18,376 nucleotides of DNA, taken from contig DJIW01000068.1 in NCBI GenBank assembly GCA_002433805.1, forward strand, positions 573-18,948. The letters run 5' to 3'. This DNA is from Competibacteraceae bacterium UBA6584. GTDB lineage: Bacteria > Pseudomonadota > Gammaproteobacteria > Competibacterales > Competibacteraceae. The notes beneath the pieces are model-generated. The model saw only the letters and a list, made by a program, of their open reading frames with translations. It had not been told where the DNA came from and did no database searches. Below, piece by piece: positions 1-8,438 of the stretch. Both the position numbers and the translations under genes were made by a program. Every line of letters starts with the position of its first letter. The stretch's first letter is position 1.

Positions 1-1071
1 GTCGATCCGGCGTCGAACTGGCCGCTGTTTGCCGAAAAGGCGCGCGAGCTGTTGCAGAAGGAGAAAGTCGCGGCGGTGTTCGGCTGTTGGACCTCGGTGT
101 CCCGCAAGTCGGTGCTGCCGGTGTTCGAGGAACTGAACGGCATCTTGTTCTATCCGGTGCAATACGAGGGCGAGGAATCGTCGAAAAATGTGTTTTACAC
201 CGGGGCCGCGCCCAACCAGCAAGCGATTCCGGCGGTGGATTATCTGATGAAGGATCTGGAGGTGAAGCGCTGGGTGTTGGCCGGCACCGATTACGTCTAC
301 CCCCGCACCACCAACAAGATTCTGGAAGCCTACCTCAAGGCCAAGGGCGTCAAGGCCGAGGACATTTTGATCAACTACACCCCGTTCGGCCATTCCGACT
401 GGCAGTCCATCGTCGCCGAGATCAAAAAATTCGGCTCCGCCGGCAAGAAAACCGCCGTGGTGTCCACCATCAACGGCGACGCCAACGTGCCGTTTTACAA
501 GGAACTGGGCAATCAGGGCGTGTCCGCTCAAGACATTCCAGTGGTGGCCTTCTCGGTCGGCGAGGAAGAGCTGTCCGGCATCGACACCAAACCGCTGGTC
601 GGCCATCTCGCCGCCTGGAATTACTTTATGAGCATCAAGGATAAGGCCAACGACGGCTTCATCAAGGATTGGCACGCCTTCATCAAGAACGAGAAGCGGG
701 TCACCAACGATCCGATGGAAGCCCATTACATCGGCTTTAACATGTGGGTGAAGGCGGTGGAAAAGGCCAAGACCACCGACCCGAATAAAGTCATCGACGC
801 GATGATCGGCATCGAAGCGCCCAACCTGACCGGCGGCGTCGCCAAGATGTTGCCCAACCACCACCTCACCAAGCCGGTTTATATCGGCGAAATCCAGGCC
901 GATGGCCAATTCGACGTAGTGTGGAAAACCAAGGGCTTGGTGGAAGGCGACGCATGGTCCGACTTCCTGCCGGGCAGCAAGGACATCATCGCCGATTGGG
1001 CCGATCCCAAGATCAAGTGCGGCAACTACAACACCGTCGCCAAGACCTGTTCCGGCCAGAACTACAAGTGA
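1..1071 (+). CDS. urtA: UrtA, urea ABC transporter substrate-binding protein (5'-truncated by window edge)
   Basis: This is the periplasmic receptor of the high-affinity urea ABC importer (amide/branched-chain amino acid class), which hands urea to UrtB/UrtC. The frame is open from base 1 to the TGA at 1069-1071, giving 356 visible residues. The family is usually a little over 400 aa, so the signal peptide and first lobe start lie upstream of the window. Seen in sequence: the type-I periplasmic fold signature around residues 20-60 (AAVFGCWTSVSRKSVLPVFE, then a FYPVQYEGEE stretch), which is highly characteristic of UrtA, then the NNxTP-like and THINGD-like segments of the domain (here STINGDANVPFY). 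The C-terminus ends in a two-cysteine tail (IKCGNYNTVAKTC). It is the first gene of a urtABCDE operon. No internal start is credible as the true start; in-frame TTG at 52 is only where an open-frame search would begin. Confidence 0.94.
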   Translation, partial: VDPASNWPLFAEKARELLQKEKVAAVFGCWTSVSRKSVLPVFEELNGILFYPVQYEGEESSKNVFYTGAAPNQQAIPAVDYLMKDLEVKRWVLAGTDYVYPRTTNKILEAYLKAKGVKAEDILINYTPFGHSDWQSIVAEIKKFGSAGKKTAVVSTINGDANVPFYKELGNQGVSAQDIPVVAFSVGEEELSGIDTKPLVGHLAAWNYFMSIKDKANDGFIKDWHAFIKNEKRVTNDPMEAHYIGFNMWVKAVEKAKTTDPNKVIDAMIGIEAPNLTGGVAKMLPNHHLTKPVYIGEIQADGQFDVVWKTKGLVEGDAWSDFLPGSKDIIADWADPKIKCGNYNTVAKTCSGQNYK

Positions 1072-1099
1072 GCTGAAACCGCTCCGCCCTCTCGCGCTC

Positions 1100-1126
1100 G
1101 ACCTCGCCTCCGATGGAGAGGAGGTC
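1100..1126 (+). other. GC-rich hairpin between urtA and urtB
   Basis: The arms GACCTCGCCTCC (1100-1111) and GGAGAGGAGGTC (1115-1126) can fold with a 3-nt loop: six outer and four inner pairs flank two mismatches. No U-tract follows, so it is not a standard intrinsic terminator. A hairpin after the binding-protein gene of an ABC operon commonly protects the upstream mRNA 3' end or partly attenuates downstream transcription; that role here is inference. The urtB ribosome site (GAGGA, 1162-1166) lies downstream of it. Confidence 0.5.
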
Positions 1127-1172
1127 GGGAGCCAGAGTCCCCCCTTGAATATCTCCCTGATGAGGACGCCTC

Positions 1173-2786
1173 ATGCTCTCGCGCTCGCTCGCTCGCGCCG
1201 GGTTTCTCACGCTGTCCCTGCTGCTGGCGCTGCTGGCGACGCCGCTCGCCCGCGCCGCCGATGACGCCGCGTTGCGCGCCGCGCTGGCGCCGATGCGCGA
1301 GGCTGATTTCAACGACAAACTTCAACTCGTCGAACAGCTGGCGGCTCTGGATCATCCTCGCGTCGCCGCCATTCTGAAAGCCTTGGCCGACAGTCGCCTG
1401 TATTACCAGGACGCGGAAAACCGCGCGGTGATCGGCCTCGATGAGGCGGCGGACATCGCCATTGAGGACGCGGCCAGCGGCGCGGCGCTCGGTCGAGCCA
1501 GCAAGCGCGATCTCGGCCGGATCACGGCCAACAACCGCTTGCGTAATTTGATCGAAAACCGACTCGCCAGTTTGGGCTTGAGTAGCGCCGATTCCGGCCA
1601 GCGCAAGGCGGCGGTTCAGGCGTTTCTTAAAAATCCCGACCCGGCGGGAACCGAACGCTTGAAAGCGCGGCTGGCGGTCGAGACCGATAACGACATTCAG
1701 GACTTGCTGACCATGGCGCTAGCGCTGGTCGATCTCGCCAGCCCAGATGCGGGGGTCCGCGCCCGAGCCGCCACGATCTTGGGCGGTCGGCTGCAACCGG
1801 AACTGCGCGGCCCGCTGGCCCGGATGGCGGCCGAGGACGCCGATCCCGCCGCGCGGGAAGCGGCCCGCATCGCCCTGACCCGCACCGAATTCCGCCTGCA
1901 ATTGCTCGGTTGGGCCGAAACCTTGTTCTTCGGTTTATCGCTGGGCTCGGTGCTGATCTTGGCCGCGATCGGGCTGGCGGTGACCTTCGGCGTCATGGGC
2001 GTGATCAACATGGCGCACGGCGAGTTGATGATGCTGGGCGCGTACACCACTTGGCTCACCCAGCAATGGTTGCCGGTCAACTGGTCGCTGCCGGTGGCGG
2101 TGCCGCTGGCGTTTCTGGTCGCGGCGCTGGCCGGCATCGCCATCGAGCGCGGCGTGATCCGCTTTCTGTACGGCCGGCCGCTGGAAACATTGCTGGCGAC
2201 TTTTGGCGTCAGCCTGATTTTGCAACAGGCGGTGCGGTCGATCTTTTCACCCTTGAATCGCTCGGTCGCCACCCCGGATTGGATGAGCGGCACGCTCGCG
2301 CTCGGCCCGCTGGAGGTGACGCTGAACCGGCTGGTCATCATCGGTTTTTGCATCGCGGTGTTCGCGCTGCTGTGGTGGGCGCTGCAGCGCACCCGCTTGG
2401 GGTTGGAGGTGCGGGCGGTGACCCAGAATCGGGCGATGGCGCAGGCGATGGGCGTGCGCTCGGCCCGCGTCGACGCCCTGACCTTCGGCTTGGGCAGCGG
2501 CATCGCCGGCGTCGCCGGCGTCGCGCTGTCGCAACTGACCAACGTCGGCCCCAACCTCGGCCAAAGCTACATCGTCGATTCCTTCATGGTGGTGGTGTTC
2601 GGCGGGGTCGGCAATCTGTGGGGCACGCTGGTGGCGGGTCTGTCGCTGGGCGTCGCCAACAAAATGGTGGAGCCGTGGGCCGGCGCGGTGCTGGCCAAGA
2701 TTCTGGTGCTGGCGTTCCTGGTGCTGTTCATTCAAAAGCGGCCGCGCGGGCTGTTCCCGCAGCGCGGCCGGGCGGCGGAGGCTTAA
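1173..2786 (+). CDS. urtB: UrtB, urea ABC transporter permease
   Basis: One of two inner-membrane permeases of the urea importer (LivH-like). The 537-aa protein is the long proteobacterial form. Residues 1-28 look like a signal peptide ending LARA|ADD. Residues 30-240 are a soluble, alpha-helical, Ala/Leu/Arg-rich region with HEAT-like character, presumably periplasmic. From about 246 onward come the hydrophobic helices of the permease, including the family segment GVMGVINMAHGELMMLGAY at about 273-291 and a glycine-rich GGVGNLWGTL loop near the C-terminus. ATG at 1173 is preceded by GAGGA seven nucleotides upstream, supporting this start. urtC follows after only 3 nt, so translation is probably coupled. 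An N-terminally extended UrtB is normal for the family, so the extra domain is not a fusion artefact. Confidence 0.96.
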   Translation: MLSRSLARAGFLTLSLLLALLATPLARAADDAALRAALAPMREADFNDKLQLVEQLAALDHPRVAAILKALADSRLYYQDAENRAVIGLDEAADIAIEDAASGAALGRASKRDLGRITANNRLRNLIENRLASLGLSSADSGQRKAAVQAFLKNPDPAGTERLKARLAVETDNDIQDLLTMALALVDLASPDAGVRARAATILGGRLQPELRGPLARMAAEDADPAAREAARIALTRTEFRLQLLGWAETLFFGLSLGSVLILAAIGLAVTFGVMGVINMAHGELMMLGAYTTWLTQQWLPVNWSLPVAVPLAFLVAALAGIAIERGVIRFLYGRPLETLLATFGVSLILQQAVRSIFSPLNRSVATPDWMSGTLALGPLEVTLNRLVIIGFCIAVFALLWWALQRTRLGLEVRAVTQNRAMAQAMGVRSARVDALTFGLGSGIAGVAGVALSQLTNVGPNLGQSYIVDSFMVVVFGGVGNLWGTLVAGLSLGVANKMVEPWAGAVLAKILVLAFLVLFIQKRPRGLFPQRGRAAEA

Positions 2787-2789
2787 GCG

Positions 2790-3878
2790 ATGCGTCTGCC
2801 TGCTTGGCTGCTTTCCGACCGCGCCGGTCTGGCGTTGCTCGCGGTGCTGGTCGTTTTAGTGCTGGTCGTGCCGGCGCTCAATCTGCTGGTTCCGTCCGAT
2901 CATCCGCTGCACTTGAGCGCCTATACCGTCACTTTGCTCGGCAAATATCTGTGTTACGCGCTGCTGGCGATTTCGGTGGATCTGGTGTGGGGCTACATGG
3001 GCATTCTCAGCCTCGGCCACGCCGCCTTTTTCGCGCTCGGCGGCTACTGCTTCGGCATGTACCTGATGCGCCAGATCGGCGCGCGCGGGGTGTACGGCAA
3101 CCCGGACCTGCCGGATTTCATGGTGTTTCTGAACTGGCACGAACTGCCGTGGTACTGGCAAGGCTTCGACCAGTTCTGGTTCGCGGCGTTGATGGTGCTG
3201 GCCGTGCCGGGATTGCTGGCCTTCGTGTTCGGCTGGTTCGCCTTCCGCTCGCGGGTGTCGGGGGTTTATCTTTCTATCATCACCCAGGCGCTCACCTACG
3301 CGCTGATGTTGGCCTTTTTCCGCAACGAGATGGGTTTCGGCGGCAACAACGGTCTGACCGATTTCAAAGAGGCGCTCGGGGTTCCGCTGCACGCCGACGG
3401 AACCCGCACCGTCTTGTTTGGACTATCGGCGCTGGCGCTGGCGGGCGGCTATCTGGCCTGCCGCTGGCTGGTATCGACCCGGTTGGGCCGGGTGCTGGTG
3501 GCGATCCGCGATTGCGAACCGCGCGCCCGCTTTCTCGGTTATCGGGTGGAACGGATCAAAGCCCTGGTATTTACCTTCTCGGCGATGCTGGCGGGGGTGG
3601 CCGGGGCGCTGTACGTGCCGCAGGTCGGCATCATCAACCCCGGCGAATTCGCGCCGCTCAACTCCATCGAGGCGGTGATCTGGGTCGCGATCGGCGGTCG
3701 CGGCACCCTGGTCGGCGCGGTGGTCGGAGCCGTGCTGGTGAACTACGCCAAGACCTGGCTGACCGGCGCGCTGCCGGAAGCGTGGCTGTTCGCGCTCGGC
3801 GGCTTGTTCGTGGCGGTGACGCTGCTGCTGCCGCAAGGCTTGATCGGCTGGTTGCGGCGGCGGGAGGCGGCGGCATGA
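2790..3878 (+). CDS. urtC: UrtC, urea ABC transporter permease
   Basis: Second membrane permease of the urea importer (LivM-like), pairing with UrtB to form the channel. The 362-aa product has a hydrophobic N-terminal helix (about 12-34) and several further membrane segments. The family loop GYMGILSLGHAAFFALGGY sits at about 68-86, and a GGRGTLVGAVVGA segment lies near residue 305. UrtC proteins are typically 350-380 aa, so length is normal. The stop codon overlaps the urtD start as ATGA (3875-3878), the usual sign of translational coupling. Nothing unusual is seen. Confidence 0.96.
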   Translation: MRLPAWLLSDRAGLALLAVLVVLVLVVPALNLLVPSDHPLHLSAYTVTLLGKYLCYALLAISVDLVWGYMGILSLGHAAFFALGGYCFGMYLMRQIGARGVYGNPDLPDFMVFLNWHELPWYWQGFDQFWFAALMVLAVPGLLAFVFGWFAFRSRVSGVYLSIITQALTYALMLAFFRNEMGFGGNNGLTDFKEALGVPLHADGTRTVLFGLSALALAGGYLACRWLVSTRLGRVLVAIRDCEPRARFLGYRVERIKALVFTFSAMLAGVAGALYVPQVGIINPGEFAPLNSIEAVIWVAIGGRGTLVGAVVGAVLVNYAKTWLTGALPEAWLFALGGLFVAVTLLLPQGLIGWLRRREAAA

Positions 3879-4696
3879 GCGAGCTGATTTCCGAACTCGA
3901 CGCGGCCGGGATGCACACCCCGGTCGAGCCGGTCGACGCCAGCCACGGCATCCTGCTGTATCTGGAAGAGGTCAGCGTCACCTTCGACGGCTTCAAAGCC
4001 ATCGACAAGCTGTCGCTGTACATCGGCGACGGCGAATTGCGCTGCATCATCGGCCCCAACGGCGCCGGCAAAACCACGATGATGGACATCATCACCGGCA
4101 AGACCAAACCGGACGCCGGGCGGGTGTTCTTCGGCCAGACCGTCGATTTGCTGAAGCTGGACGAACCAGCTATCGCCCGGATCGGCATCGGCCGCAAGTT
4201 TCAGAAGCCGACGGTGATCGAGCCGTTGACCGTGCTGGAGAATCTGGAACTGGCGATGTCGGGCGCAAAAAGGTTGCGCGGGTTGATGACCACCCGCCTG
4301 ACGGGCGCGGAACACGACCGGATCGCCGCCGTGCTGGAGCAGGTCGGTTTGCTGGAACAGGCGCGACGCCGGGCCGGCGTGCTGGCGCACGGCCAGAAGC
4401 AGTGGCTGGAAATCGGGATGCTGTTGATCCAGGAACCCCGGTTGCTGCTGGTCGATGAACCGGTGGCCGGCATGACCCCGGCCGAAATGGAGCGCACCGC
4501 CGAGCTGCTCCGCTCGCTGGCCGGCGCGCATTCGGTGGTGGTGGTCGAACACGATATGGGCTTTGTCCGCTCCATCGCCGACTGGGTGACGGTGCTGCAT
4601 CAGGGCCGGGTGCTGGCGGAAGGCGCGCTGGAAGACTTGCAGGCCGATCCCCGGGTGATCGAGGTGTATTTGGGAGACGACCATGCTGCGGGTTGA
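3875..4696 (+). CDS. urtD: UrtD, urea ABC transporter ATP-binding protein
   Basis: One of the two cytoplasmic ATPases that drive urea import (LivG-like). The 273-aa product has Walker A GPNGAGKT at 60-67, a signature region LAHGQKQ at 170-176 (the AHGQ form is usual for UrtD) and Walker B LLLVDEP at 190-196, followed by the switch histidine in VVVEHDMGF (about 222-230). The same frame is open far upstream across urtB/urtC, but those residues are an Ala/Gly/Arg-rich shadow; the start was set at the ATG overlapping the urtC stop. The 24 or so residues before the ABC core are a typical variable N-terminal extension. The 3' end overlaps urtE by 14 nt. Confidence 0.96.
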   Translation: MSELISELDAAGMHTPVEPVDASHGILLYLEEVSVTFDGFKAIDKLSLYIGDGELRCIIGPNGAGKTTMMDIITGKTKPDAGRVFFGQTVDLLKLDEPAIARIGIGRKFQKPTVIEPLTVLENLELAMSGAKRLRGLMTTRLTGAEHDRIAAVLEQVGLLEQARRRAGVLAHGQKQWLEIGMLLIQEPRLLLVDEPVAGMTPAEMERTAELLRSLAGAHSVVVVEHDMGFVRSIADWVTVLHQGRVLAEGALEDLQADPRVIEVYLGDDHAAG

Positions 4697-5378
4697 GGGT
4701 TTGAATCAATATTACAGCCAAAGCCGCACCTTATGGGACATTGGGCTGACGGTGCCGGCCGGATCGCTGGTCTGCTTGATGGGCCGCAACGGGGTCGGTA
4801 AAACGACGCTGCTCAAATGTATCATGGGGCTACTGCCGATCCGTTCCGGCGCAATCCGCCTGAACGACGAGGACATCAGCCGCCGGCCGGCGGAATGTCG
4901 CGCCCCGCTCGGCATCGGTTACGTGCCGCAAGGCCGACAAATCTTTCCGCTGCTGACGGTCGAGGAAAACTTGCGGGTCGGCCTGCCGGTCCGCAAGGAT
5001 CGGTTGAAACAAATTCCGGAGTTCATTTACGACAGGTTCCCGGTGCTGAAGACCATGCTCAAGCGGCGCGGCGGCGATCTCTCCGGCGGCCAGCAGCAGC
5101 AGTTGGCCATCGGTCGGGCGCTGGTGCTGCAACCGACACTGCTGATCCTCGACGAACCGACCGAGGGCATCCAGCCCAACATCGTGCATGAGATCGGCGA
5201 AGTGATCCGCCAGCTCAATCGGGACCAGGGCATGACCGTGCTGCTGGTGGAGCAAAAGCTCGGCTTCGCCCGCCAAGTCGCCGACCGCTTTTGCATTCTC
5301 GACAAAGGCCGCGCAGTGGCGACCGGAGCGATGGCCGAACTCAACGATCAGTTGGTCCGGCAATATCTGACAGTCTGA
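4683..5378 (+). CDS. urtE: UrtE, urea ABC transporter ATP-binding protein
   Basis: Second cytoplasmic ATPase of the urea importer (LivF-like), forming a heterodimer with UrtD. The 231 aa contain Walker A GRNGVGKT (34-41), the Q-loop region VPQGRQIFPLLTVEENL (81-97), signature LSGGQQQ (133-139), Walker B LLILDEP (153-159) and the H-loop position occupied by Q in VEQKLG (about 189-194), which is normal for LivF/UrtE. Length matches the family. The start ATG lies inside the end of urtD (14-nt overlap). It is the last gene of the operon; no urease genes or further transporter genes follow, and the next gene is convergent. Confidence 0.96.
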   Translation: MLRVEGLNQYYSQSRTLWDIGLTVPAGSLVCLMGRNGVGKTTLLKCIMGLLPIRSGAIRLNDEDISRRPAECRAPLGIGYVPQGRQIFPLLTVEENLRVGLPVRKDRLKQIPEFIYDRFPVLKTMLKRRGGDLSGGQQQQLAIGRALVLQPTLLILDEPTEGIQPNIVHEIGEVIRQLNRDQGMTVLLVEQKLGFARQVADRFCILDKGRAVATGAMAELNDQLVRQYLTV

Positions 5379-5421
5379 TAACAGAAAGCAGCTTAAATCA
5401 GACAGCGCAAAGAGAGCGGTT

Positions 5422-5480
5422 CGACCCGCGCGTGCGGTTGGGTCGATGGCGGCCGGTGAAAATCACGTTTATGCGGGTCG
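5422..5480. repeat. Inverted repeats in the urtE/kinase convergent gap
   Basis: The 116-nt gap between the convergent ends of urtE and the histidine kinase contains CGACCCGC (5422-5429) and its exact reverse complement GCGGGTCG (5473-5480). A competing closer partner is GGGTCG at 5440-5445. Either pairing gives a GC-rich hairpin that would work on both strands, as expected between convergent genes. No U-tract is attached, so calling it a terminator is inference only. Confidence 0.3.
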
Positions 5481-5494
5481 GTCATTATTCTCAA

Positions 5495-8056
5495 TCATTG
5501 GTTTTTAGCCTGCTCCGCGAAGCGGCGCAGATCGGCGACGAGATCGGCGAGCGGCATCGAACCCTTCTGCACGATGCCGGCCATGTCGTTGGCCAGGCTG
5601 CGGACCTTGCCGGATTGCACGTCCTCGGCGGTCATCACCACCAGCGGCAGGGCATCGAAGTCGGGATTTTTGCGCACTTCACGGATAAAAGCATAGCCGT
5701 CCATTTCGGGCATGATCAGATCGACCAACACCAAATCCGGTTTGGCGTCGGCGAGCGCCTTGAGCCCCTCGGTCCCGTTCAGGGCCATGCGGCAATTCCA
5801 GCCGTCGCGGTGCAACATTTCCATCAACCGCTCGTTGGCGGCCCGGTCGTCATCGACGATCAGCACTTGTTGGCCAGTTTTAGGGATCTTGATACCTTGC
5901 AGGGCCTCCGTGAGATCGTGGCGGCGCACCGGTTTTTTGAGGTAGCCGGTCGCGCCCAAGGCGTAGGCGAAATTCTTTTCGTTGACCACCGTCTGCATGA
6001 TCACCGGAATGTCCTGGGTTTCCGGGTCTTGGCGGATCGCCCGCAGCACGTGCCAGCCATCCAGCCCCGGCATCAGCACATCGAGCAGTACAGCGAGTGG
6101 CCTGTGGGCCTTGATGCTCTCCAGCCCTTCCCGGCCGCTGGCGGCGGTGGTGACGAAAAACCCCTCGCGCTCCAGATGCCGGGTGAGCAATTCGCGTGCC
6201 GCGGGATCGTCATCGACCACCAGCACGCTCGGAACCTTGGATTTTAGCGCGGTCGACTTCCCCTCTCGATCCGAATCGGCGCTCGCGTCGGACTCGATTG
6301 CGACCGCCGGCTTCTGATAACGGGTGGGCACGGTCACGGTGAAGGTGGTGCCTTGGCCCTCCACGCTGGCGACGTCGATCCGCCCGCCCAGTATGCCCGA
6401 AAGCGCGCGGGTCAGGGCGAGCCCCAAGCCGGTGCCGCCGTATTTGCGGGTGGTGGTCTGGTCGGCCTGGGTGAAGCGCTGGAACAGGTTGGCCAGCTGG
6501 TCTTGCGACATGCCGATGCCGGTGTCGGCGACGCTGAAGCGGGTGTGCGGCACGCCGTTTTCTTCGATCTGGGCGGCGCGGACGGTAATCTGGCCCTGGG
6601 TGGTGAATTTGGCGGCGTTGCCGATCAGGTTGAGCAGGATCTGTTTGATCTTGAGATCGTCGGTCGTCATCACCGTGTCGGGGGCCTCGGCGGTCAGCGT
6701 CAGGGTGTTGTCGTTCTTGGCCAACAAACCGCCGGTCGCCGCCTCGACTTCGTGCAGCAGCGAGCCGAGGGTGAATTCGATGGCGTGCACGTCCATTTTC
6801 TGCGCTTCGATCTTGGACAGGTCGAGCACGTCGTTGATCAGCCCCAGCAGGTGGCGGGCGTTTAAATTGATTTTATTGAGATCGGCGAGGAGCGCCTCCT
6901 CGCCGAGATCGCGCAGGTCTTCCTCGATCAGCTCGCAATAGCCCAGCACGGCGGTCAGCGGGGTGCGCAGCTCGTGGCTCATGTTGGCGATGAACGCGGA
7001 TTTGGCGCGGTTGGCCGATTCGGCCTCGTCCCGCGCCGTCTCCAGTTCGAGCGCCGCTTGGCGCTGGCGCGTGACATCGTTGAGCATGATGCCCACGCCG
7101 GGGCTTTCAGTGCCGGCTTCGGTCACCAGCGTCACCGGAAACACGTCGGCCCTGACGTGGCGCGACTTATCGCCGACGGAGAGTTCGAAAGCTTGGTCAG
7201 CGTTTGCGTCCTGGAATCGAAAGCGCTCGGCGAGCGCGCCGTGGATGCGTGGGCGAAGGTGGTTGTCGAGTTGCGATGCCGTCGCCGTCAGCGCTTGCCC
7301 GGTCCGCATGGCACCGCTTTCGGCCGCCATCTTGGCGAAGGCGTTGTTGGCTTGGTTGATGTGAAGATTTCGGTCCAACAGCGCCAGACCCACCGGCGCG
7401 CGCTTGATGACATCGGCCAGCAGCGACTGGGCGCGCATTGAGGCGCGCTTGGTTTTGGACGCCACGTACACGAATACGCTGATCACCAGCGCCAGCGCGA
7501 ACAGCGAGTTGATAGCGACTGGAATGTAAACCCGCTCGGTGCGGTCGGTGATTGCGGAGCGCTCGCGCTGTGACCAGGATTCTAAATCTTGAAAACTCTC
7601 GCGCACCTTGTTCAACGCTGTATTGCCGGCGCGGGTTTCCGCCACGGCCCTCGCTTCTTCAATGGAGCGTTTTCGAGCGGCGACTACTCGATCGCCGTGT
7701 TCGATGACTTTTTGTCCCTCGGCGATCATGCGGGCGGGGATTTCAGCGGGCAAACTGGTGCCGGTCGCCGCGTTCTTAAAGGTCGCGATGTAGCGATCAA
7801 GCTCTGCTTTAGCGTGCAGATAAGGTTGCAGCACCTCATCCGTGCCGAGATTAAGGTAGCCGCGATAACCGGACTGTACGTCTTTTAAAGCGGATACATA
7901 GCGTTCGCTTGCGATCTCCAACGAATTCTGCTGAAAGGCTTTCATTTGGGCGGATGCAAACCCATACACGCTCCAGGCGATGCTGGCGAGCGACAGCACC
8001 GTAAGGCCCAGCAATATCGAACGGGTGACCGGCGAGGCCATAATGCGGTTGATCAT
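5495..8056 (-). CDS. Membrane hybrid sensor histidine kinase with two C-terminal receiver domains
   Basis: A two-component sensor of 853 aa. Domain order: membrane helix 1 (about 12-35); extracytoplasmic helical region 36-177 whose SGYRGYLNLGTDEVLQPY segment resembles a CHASE3-type sensor; membrane helix 2 (178-200); a PAS-like domain (about 210-330, APVGLALLDRNLHINQANNAF); HisKA with phospho-accepting H361 in SHELRTP; HATPase with N480 (NLIGNAAKF), DTGIG 511-515 and GTGLGL 541-546; receiver 1 with D659; receiver 2 with D779. Receiver 1 has the conserved K708-P pair; receiver 2 has K831 followed by GS instead of P. No Hpt domain or separate response regulator lies nearby, so its output is unknown. 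The ATG at 8056 has an AAAGG-type ribosome site about 8-12 nt upstream. Convergent position next to urtE gives no firm functional link to urea uptake. Confidence 0.93.
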   Translation of the reverse strand: MINRIMASPVTRSILLGLTVLSLASIAWSVYGFASAQMKAFQQNSLEIASERYVSALKDVQSGYRGYLNLGTDEVLQPYLHAKAELDRYIATFKNAATGTSLPAEIPARMIAEGQKVIEHGDRVVAARKRSIEEARAVAETRAGNTALNKVRESFQDLESWSQRERSAITDRTERVYIPVAINSLFALALVISVFVYVASKTKRASMRAQSLLADVIKRAPVGLALLDRNLHINQANNAFAKMAAESGAMRTGQALTATASQLDNHLRPRIHGALAERFRFQDANADQAFELSVGDKSRHVRADVFPVTLVTEAGTESPGVGIMLNDVTRQRQAALELETARDEAESANRAKSAFIANMSHELRTPLTAVLGYCELIEEDLRDLGEEALLADLNKINLNARHLLGLINDVLDLSKIEAQKMDVHAIEFTLGSLLHEVEAATGGLLAKNDNTLTLTAEAPDTVMTTDDLKIKQILLNLIGNAAKFTTQGQITVRAAQIEENGVPHTRFSVADTGIGMSQDQLANLFQRFTQADQTTTRKYGGTGLGLALTRALSGILGGRIDVASVEGQGTTFTVTVPTRYQKPAVAIESDASADSDREGKSTALKSKVPSVLVVDDDPAARELLTRHLEREGFFVTTAASGREGLESIKAHRPLAVLLDVLMPGLDGWHVLRAIRQDPETQDIPVIMQTVVNEKNFAYALGATGYLKKPVRRHDLTEALQGIKIPKTGQQVLIVDDDRAANERLMEMLHRDGWNCRMALNGTEGLKALADAKPDLVLVDLIMPEMDGYAFIREVRKNPDFDALPLVVMTAEDVQSGKVRSLANDMAGIVQKGSMPLADLVADLRRFAEQAKNQ

Positions 8057-8438
8057 GCCGCACCGCCTTTCAAAGTGTTCTTATACATTCCACAAACCTC
8101 ATAGACTGATAGCTTTGAGCCAATCTGAAGAACCTTTCCGGGGCGCAGTTCGCTCTGGATTCTTGCAGTGCTGAATCTTCGCGGAACGCTTTTCGATAAG
8201 TCATGGCGCCTAGTTTGACACCGCTTCTGTTCTAGCGGCCCGATTACCCAATAGACCATCAAGCCGCATAATGGATGTCGGAATGGAAGAAATAAGCGCG
8301 AGCACCGAATAAGCCCCCCTCTCAAGCCTTGGCGGCACGGGTGGGCGCAAGCGGTAGGAGGATGGGCGCGTTATCTCAGCTTGAGGCAGCCGCGTAACTC
8401 ATAAAGACGCACAGATCGGTTCGATCGGTTTCAATCAC
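8057..8438. other. 382-nt stretch without a recognisable gene
   Basis: This gap presumably holds the promoter of the minus-strand hybrid kinase and the 3' untranslated region of the minus-strand DUF4130 gene. A minus-strand open frame at 8053-8325 exists but has no family resemblance, no good ribosome site, and overlaps the kinase start, so it was not called. A short direct repeat, GATCGGTTCGATCGGTT (8414-8430), is visible near the DUF4130 end. No tRNA, terminator or insertion-sequence end was recognised. Confidence 0.5.

Noticed and set aside
1697..2554. Long minus-strand open frame opposite urtB
   Set aside because: High-GC antisense shadow; low-complexity Ser/Ala/Arg content and no start context, while urtB is clearly coding on the other strand.
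1910..3874. Long open frame upstream of and in frame with urtD
   Set aside because: It overlaps urtB and urtC in another frame, is dominated by Arg/Gly/Ala, and shows no family pattern until the ATG at 3875, where the ABC ATPase begins.
6353..7441. Plus-strand open frames opposite the histidine kinase
   Set aside because: Shadows of the kinase, which has all catalytic motifs on the minus strand.
8053..8325. Minus-strand open frame of 90 codons in the gap after the kinase
   Set aside because: No recognisable family, no ribosome site, and it overlaps the kinase start codon.
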